Below the pieces are notes generated by a model. That model was given only the letters and a program-made list of their open reading frames with translations, was not told the origin of the DNA and searched no databases. From Dehalococcoidia bacterium UBA2158 (GTDB taxonomy: Bacteria; Chloroflexota; Dehalococcoidia; Lucifugimonadales; UBA3495): 64,000 nt of DNA. The stretch covers positions 111,572-175,571 of the forward strand of contig DCWQ01000007.1 in the NCBI GenBank assembly GCA_002328185.1, read 5' to 3'. Shown one piece after another: positions 60,550 through 64,000 of this stretch. The translations under genes and the position numbers were made by a program. Every line of letters begins with the position of its first letter. Within the stretch, counting starts at the first letter, position 1.

Positions 60550-62004
60550 TTAGTCTTGGGCCAGGAACTCCCGCACGATGTCGCTGGCGGGTTCCCGGTC
60601 GGTCATGTTGTATAGGATTACGGCGTTCCGGACCGAGTCGGCCTGGAAGAAACGCTCGTAGAGTATCTGACGGGCTCCGAAGGCGCTGCAACTGACATCC
60701 CAGGCCAGCCGGAACAACTGTACCCGGTCTTTCGCCGACGAAGTGTCGGTCTCCAGGTAGTGGCTGATGTCATCGGCCAACGGGCCAGACATGTCGGCCT
60801 CGGATGGTAGGGCCATGAGGCTGCTGGAGCCCAGCAGGTGCAGGATCTCGCCCATCCGAGGGTACATGCGGATGAACATGTTGCGGGCCACCTGCAAGGG
60901 CAGCTCGGCGGGACACATCACGCCCCATTCGTCGACCTTGGCGTCCACTTCGGCCGCGCGCAGGCAGGACCGGGTGACTTCCAGGTTCTCGATGATCTCG
61001 GCGATCATGGTCTGGACCTGGGTCGAGTCGTCGGAGCCGAGGGTCTCTGTCATGAGGTTGGCCAGCCCCAGCACGAACTCGCACTTGGCCACGTTCCTGG
61101 TGACGACCTGCTGCCCGGCGTGCAGGTGCCGGTTGGTGGCCATCTGCATGTTGTTGCAGAGGGCAACGTCGCCCAGGAGGAACACCCGCTCCCAGGGGAC
61201 CAGTACGTTGTCGAAGAAGGCCACGGCGTCCATTTCCTCAAAGCGCGAGCCGAGGGGATGGTCGAAATGAGACCGGCCGAGGTCGAAGCTCTCCCGGCAT
61301 TGGAATTTCAGGCCGGGGGTGTTGCAGGGTATTGAGAAGGCGAACGACGTGGGGTTGGGGGCATTGCCTGGGAGCATGTGGGACGCCGTTGGATAGAGGG
61401 CGATCTCCTCGGACAGCGGGGCTAGAGTGGCGAGCACCCGCGCTCCATGGACGATGATGCCGGCGTCAGTCTCCTTCACCACCGAAAGGGCGATGTCGGT
61501 CCGGTCTTCCAGAGGGGTTGCGCCCGGCGCCCGGTTGCGCTGCAGGTTCAACAAGGTGTGGGTCAGCACAAGGTCGTTCTCGCGGATGTGTTCGTAGTAG
61601 TTCTGGATGTTCTGCTTGAACTCGGGCCGATTCTGGGCGAAGTAGTCTCCGGCTGCAGCCATCGCCGTTATATTCACGTTCATGAAGTCGGGGCTGCGGC
61701 CCATCATCCCGCAGGTGGTCTTGGCCCAGTGGTGCATCATCACCCGCCGCCGTACCAGGTCCTCGATGGTCTTGGGTGTAAGGAATGACAATCCCACCCG
61801 GTCGCCAGTGGTGGGTGAGTCGTAAGTCATCTCGTCCCGGAATCTAGGGTCGTGCTGCATGTCCAGCAGCTTGGCCATGGTCTGCACACCGTTGCGCAAC
61901 CCGGGGTGGGTGGTGACGTCTTTGACCTTCTTGCCGTTGAGGTAGACTTCTGGCCCGTTGTCTTGCAGGCCCTTGATATATTTCGCTCCGGTCCTTGCTG
62001 GCAT
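60550..62004 (-). CDS. 4-hydroxyphenylacetate 3-hydroxylase (HpaB)-family flavin monooxygenase, copy 2
   Basis: A 484-residue paralogue of the gene at 20050, alignable from MPARTGAKYIKGL to the C-terminus with few gaps. Start ATG 62004 has GGGGAGGT upstream. The ISHYLETDTSSAKDRVQLFRLAWDVSCSAFGARQILYERFF end and FDHPLGSRFEEMDA segment are nearly the same in both. A phenolic hydroxylase or a related acyl-CoA dehydratase-like enzyme is possible; the partner flavin reductase is missing. It is followed on the same strand by a degraded region. Confidence 0.88.
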   Translation of the reverse strand: MPARTGAKYIKGLQDNGPEVYLNGKKVKDVTTHPGLRNGVQTMAKLLDMQHDPRFRDEMTYDSPTTGDRVGLSFLTPKTIEDLVRRRVMMHHWAKTTCGMMGRSPDFMNVNITAMAAAGDYFAQNRPEFKQNIQNYYEHIRENDLVLTHTLLNLQRNRAPGATPLEDRTDIALSVVKETDAGIIVHGARVLATLAPLSEEIALYPTASHMLPGNAPNPTSFAFSIPCNTPGLKFQCRESFDLGRSHFDHPLGSRFEEMDAVAFFDNVLVPWERVFLLGDVALCNNMQMATNRHLHAGQQVVTRNVAKCEFVLGLANLMTETLGSDDSTQVQTMIAEIIENLEVTRSCLRAAEVDAKVDEWGVMCPAELPLQVARNMFIRMYPRMGEILHLLGSSSLMALPSEADMSGPLADDISHYLETDTSSAKDRVQLFRLAWDVSCSAFGARQILYERFFQADSVRNAVILYNMTDREPASDIVREFLAQD

Positions 62005-62148
62005 GGTCTTACCTCCCCGATGCGGGCGCTCAGGATTATCTCGCTCGAACTGTGAGATGTTACCACGCCTCGCACTCGTTGCCACGTGGGCCGAAAGGGG
62101 GTACTATGCGCCTGGCGTCAGGCGCATTCAGATTATGGAGATAGATAA

Positions 62149-62466
62149 ATGTATGTAGTGATCGTGCCCATCCAGATCGAACAAGGACACCGCGATGAGT
62201 TCCTAGAGGCCCTGATGGTAGACGCCAAGGGCGCCAATAACGATGAGCCTGGTTGCCTGCGGTTCGACGCGGTCGAAGACGCCGAAGACGACCACCGCAT
62301 CTGGCTGTACGAGGTCTACAAAGACGAGGCTGCCTTTCAAGACCATCTGAAGGCGCCCCACTTCCAGGTCTTCAAGGCGGCCGCCGACAAGTGGCGGGTT
62401 GAGGGCATCCAGGGTTCGGCCCGGGGCAGCAAAAACCTGTGGCCCACCGATGTCGAGTGGCGCTAG
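62149..62466 (+). CDS. Antibiotic biosynthesis monooxygenase (ABM/YgiN-like) protein
   Basis: A 105-residue dimeric ferredoxin-like fold protein (VVIVPIQIEQGHRDEFLEALM, then EPGCLRFDAVEDAEDDHRIWLYEVYKDEAAFQDHLKAPHF). YgiN-type members oxidise quinols without a cofactor. It is divergent from the HpaB-type hydroxylase with a 144-base shared upstream region, and the RidA gene follows after 61 bases. Together they may oxidise an aromatic compound, which is a context inference. Confidence 0.87.
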   Translation: MYVVIVPIQIEQGHRDEFLEALMVDAKGANNDEPGCLRFDAVEDAEDDHRIWLYEVYKDEAAFQDHLKAPHFQVFKAAADKWRVEGIQGSARGSKNLWPTDVEWR

Positions 62467-62527
62467 TCACCCGGTCTTTTTCCCGGCGTTAAAGGCGTGA
62501 ACAACGAATTATTCTTGGAGGGCCATA

Positions 62528-62923
62528 ATGGCTAAGACCATCCTTCAGAGCGCCAAGGTATCCGCGCCCGGCGGAATAATGTCCCAGGGAGTGGAGATAC
62601 CGGCGGGCAAGATGGTGTTCGTCTCCGGCCAGGTGGCTCGCGACTTGGACGGCAGCGTGGTCGGCGTGGGCGATGTCGCCGCCCAGACCCGCAAGGTGTT
62701 GCAGAATATGCAGTCGGTGCTGTCCGAGTCCGGCGCCACCATGGACGACGTGGTTAAGGTTACGGTGTTCGTGACCAACCTGGAACGGCATTTCGCCGAC
62801 ATCCATAAAGTGCGGGGCGAGTTCTTCACCAGTGGCTACCCGGCCAGCACCATGGTCGAGGTAAAGGCCCTGGTCCATGAGGATATGCTGATCGAGATTG
62901 AGGCGATCGCTGTAACAAGTTAG
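62528..62923 (+). CDS. RidA-family protein (copy 3)
   Basis: A 131-residue RidA-fold protein (GKMVFVSGQVARDLDGSVVGVGDVAAQTRKVLQNMQSVLSESG). The strand before the end reads YPASTMVEVKALVHEDMLIEIEAIAV, with serine where active RidA has arginine, so imine deaminase activity is uncertain. It follows the ABM gene on the same strand and is closed by a perfect palindromic terminator 19 bases downstream. GGAGGG precedes the ATG. Confidence 0.87.
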   Translation: MAKTILQSAKVSAPGGIMSQGVEIPAGKMVFVSGQVARDLDGSVVGVGDVAAQTRKVLQNMQSVLSESGATMDDVVKVTVFVTNLERHFADIHKVRGEFFTSGYPASTMVEVKALVHEDMLIEIEAIAVTS

Positions 62924-62942
62924 CTATCAGCCGTTGGCGTTC

Positions 62943-62990
62943 AGCTAATTAAAAAGGGTCCGGATTAATCCGGACCCTTTTTAATTAGCT
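62943..62990. terminator. Perfect 48-bp palindromic terminator
   Basis: AGCTAATTAAAAAGGGTCCGG and its reverse complement flank the palindromic centre ATTAAT, so it works on both strands. It separates the RidA gene (plus) from the VOC gene (minus). Confidence 0.9.
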
Positions 62991-63004
62991 GATTGGTTAG
63001 AGGG

Positions 63005-63508
63005 TTAGCTCTTGGCTGACACTCCGTCGGGGACTAGGTCTTTCTCCCAGGGGCCGGGGAAGGTGCCCATGGGGCGGTCGCCGTGCATGAACAGCTTTTC
63101 CTGGCGGAACCACTCGTTCCTCGGTGTCTCGTAGTAGCACTCGATGCCGTTGCCGTCGGGGTCTTCGAAGTAGATCCCGAGGGACAGGCCGTGGTTGGAG
63201 ACCCGCTTGATCTCTACGCCCTTGGCGTCCAGGTTGTTGTAGAAATCGGCCAGGTTGTCCAGGGTGTCGAAGCGCCAGGCCATGTGGTTCAGGCCCACTT
63301 GGCCCTGGTGGACGCCTTCGGCGTCGGCGCCGACTTCCATCAGCGCGATCTCGTGGGACTCGTCGAGGTTGGCCGACATGAATGCCGCCCGCCCAGCCAG
63401 GAAGTCGTAGGTGTGCAGTCCCAAGACGTCCTCGTACCATTGGCGAGAAGCCTCAGCGTTCCGAACATAAATGTTCACATGGCCCAGGTGACTCGGTGTG
63501 TAACCCAT
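63005..63508 (-). CDS. VOC-family extradiol dioxygenase-like protein
   Basis: A 167-residue VOC protein of the catechol 2,3-dioxygenase type. Likely iron ligands are His10 (LGHVNIYV), the histidine in LNHMAWRF and the glutamate in GNGIECYYE, forming the 2-His-1-Glu facial triad. A single fold of two modules is shorter than full extradiol dioxygenases, but the metal pattern is complete. It may cleave an aromatic ring or act as a related lyase. ATG 63508. It is the only gene left of the tRNA on the minus strand. Confidence 0.86.
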   Translation of the reverse strand: MGYTPSHLGHVNIYVRNAEASRQWYEDVLGLHTYDFLAGRAAFMSANLDESHEIALMEVGADAEGVHQGQVGLNHMAWRFDTLDNLADFYNNLDAKGVEIKRVSNHGLSLGIYFEDPDGNGIECYYETPRNEWFRQEKLFMHGDRPMGTFPGPWEKDLVPDGVSAKS

Positions 63509-63664
63509 CTTTTTTCTCCAATTACTGAGTTGGTTTACGTCGGCAAAAGTACCATAGATAGACGTCTATCCGCAAGCCAGAATGCCCAGGTTGCCGTGTC
63601 CTCATGCAGGCGCGGGTGATACAATAACTCAGCCGAGGCTCCCCGTCTCGGTTTCCCTCTCAAT

Positions 63665-63740
63665 GGGCCGTTAGCTCAGTTGGTAGAGCACCGGACTTTT
63701 AATCCGGGTGTCGCGAGTTCGAGCCTCGCACGGCCCACCA
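63665..63740 (+). tRNA. tRNA-Lys (TTT anticodon)
   Basis: A 76-base gene with encoded CCA. GGGCCGT pairs with ACGGCCC, the D arm GCTCAGTTGGTAGAGC is normal, the anticodon stem CCGGA/TCCGG encloses CTTTTAA with TTT at 63698-63700, and the T arm holds GTTCGAGCC. A terminator follows. Confidence 0.97.
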
Positions 63741-63753
63741 CAATTTAGGCACG

Positions 63754-63786
63754 AAAAAGCCCTCCGAGTAACTTCAGAGGGTTTTT
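63754..63786 (+). terminator. Terminator after tRNA-Lys
   Basis: AAAAAGCCCTC and GAGGGTTTTT form a stem with a 12-base loop, ending in a T run. Confidence 0.75.
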
Positions 63787-63796
63787 GGTTTTATGA

Positions 63797-63818
63797 TTTG
63801 CCGACATTTTGCCGACAT
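63797..63818 (+). repeat. Tandem 11-bp repeat next to tRNA-Lys
   Basis: TTTGCCGACAT occurs twice head to tail with no spacer, immediately upstream of and overlapping the ATG of the partial ORF. It could be a repressor or recombinase binding site. Confidence 0.6.
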
Positions 63819-64000
63819 GAGCATCAAAGTCAAAGACGAACTCCGCTCCGGGGTAATGACTCGTCAAGAACTTATCGCCAAGCTAGGAAACGACGACCTG
63901 TTAGACAAGGCTCTTAGCAGATTAGTTAATGCCCGTGAAATCGCCAAGCCGAAGCGTGGTAGCTACAAACTTGAACTTTCTTCTGAATTTCCCACCCCAA
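63817..64000 (+). CDS. Partial ORF, winged-helix-like, beside tRNA-Lys
   Basis: The frame from ATG 63817 stays open to the window end (MSIKVKDELRSGVMTRQEL, then IAKLGNDDLLDKALSRLVNA and REIAKPKRGSYKLELSSE). The two short helices followed by KPKRGSYKL look like a winged helix-turn-helix. An ATG at 63793 is in frame too. Only 61 residues are visible, so no function is assigned. Location just past a tRNA is where integrated elements often begin. Confidence 0.5.
   Translation, partial: MSIKVKDELRSGVMTRQELIAKLGNDDLLDKALSRLVNAREIAKPKRGSYKLELSSEFPTP

Overview
The window looks like a chromosomal segment of a GC-rich, free-living, aerobically respiring bacterium. I infer Chloroflexota, most likely a SAR202-like or Dehalococcoidia-related lineage. 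The inference rests on a complete alternative complex III locus with ActB split into two genes, a T-box-controlled trp operon, a selenoprotein, and many small paralogous families (HpaB-type hydroxylases, MFS carriers, CMD, VOC and RidA proteins). There is no rRNA gene and no phylogenetic marker good enough to prove the placement.

Layout. 1-4.4 kb: a zinc-free quinone oxidoreductase cut by the window edge, a decayed ORF, a crotonase, a DASS/SLC13 carrier and a cupin. 4.4-11.9 kb: a consensus promoter and a tryptophan-specific T-box leader (specifier TGG, T-box sequence, terminator), then a methyltransferase gene, trpE, a VOC gene, trpG, trpD, trpC, trpF and trpB; trpA is absent. 12-14.4 kb: an SDR and a class V aminotransferase, closed by a strong terminator and a patch of short repeats. 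14.4-17.1 kb: an MBL hydrolase, a peroxiredoxin-like selenoprotein with an in-frame UGA and a bacterial SECIS hairpin, and a DinB/maleylpyruvate isomerase-type protein. 17.1-23.6 kb: two sibling MFS carriers, an HpaB-type flavin hydroxylase and two polysaccharide-deacetylase/PuuE-like hydrolases.

23.6-36.9 kb is the bioenergetic core: a promoter, a small membrane protein, actA, actB1, actB2, two NrfD-type subunits, actD and actE, followed on the same strand by cytochrome c maturation genes (ccmH, ccmF, a CcmI-like zinc-ribbon protein, a beta-rich membrane protein of unknown function, and a CcmG/TlpA thioredoxin). These would build and haem-load the quinol:cytochrome c reductase. The terminal oxidase and ccmABCDE are not in the window.

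37-49.2 kb: a ROK kinase, an LLM flavin oxidoreductase, an SDR, an FAH-family hydrolase, CMD proteins, a methyltransferase, and a minus-strand catabolic operon (VOC, ThDP enzyme, two CMD/AhpD-like proteins, MFS), then NAD synthetase. 49.4-57.9 kb: two RidA proteins, an MFS carrier, an orphan TRAP large subunit, an orphan peptide-type ABC permease, a bifunctional-looking Rel protein and a CMD protein. 58-64 kb: a DHA2 drug carrier, a cluster of three pseudogenes, a second HpaB-type hydroxylase, an ABM monooxygenase, a third RidA, a VOC dioxygenase-like protein, tRNA-Lys(TTT), and a partial winged-helix ORF beside a tandem 11-bp repeat.

The strongest unusual observations are the UGA-containing selenoprotein with a well-placed SECIS, the Trp T-box operon that also drives a methyltransferase and a VOC protein and lacks trpA, and the fused ACIII/cytochrome c maturation locus with two unassigned membrane proteins.
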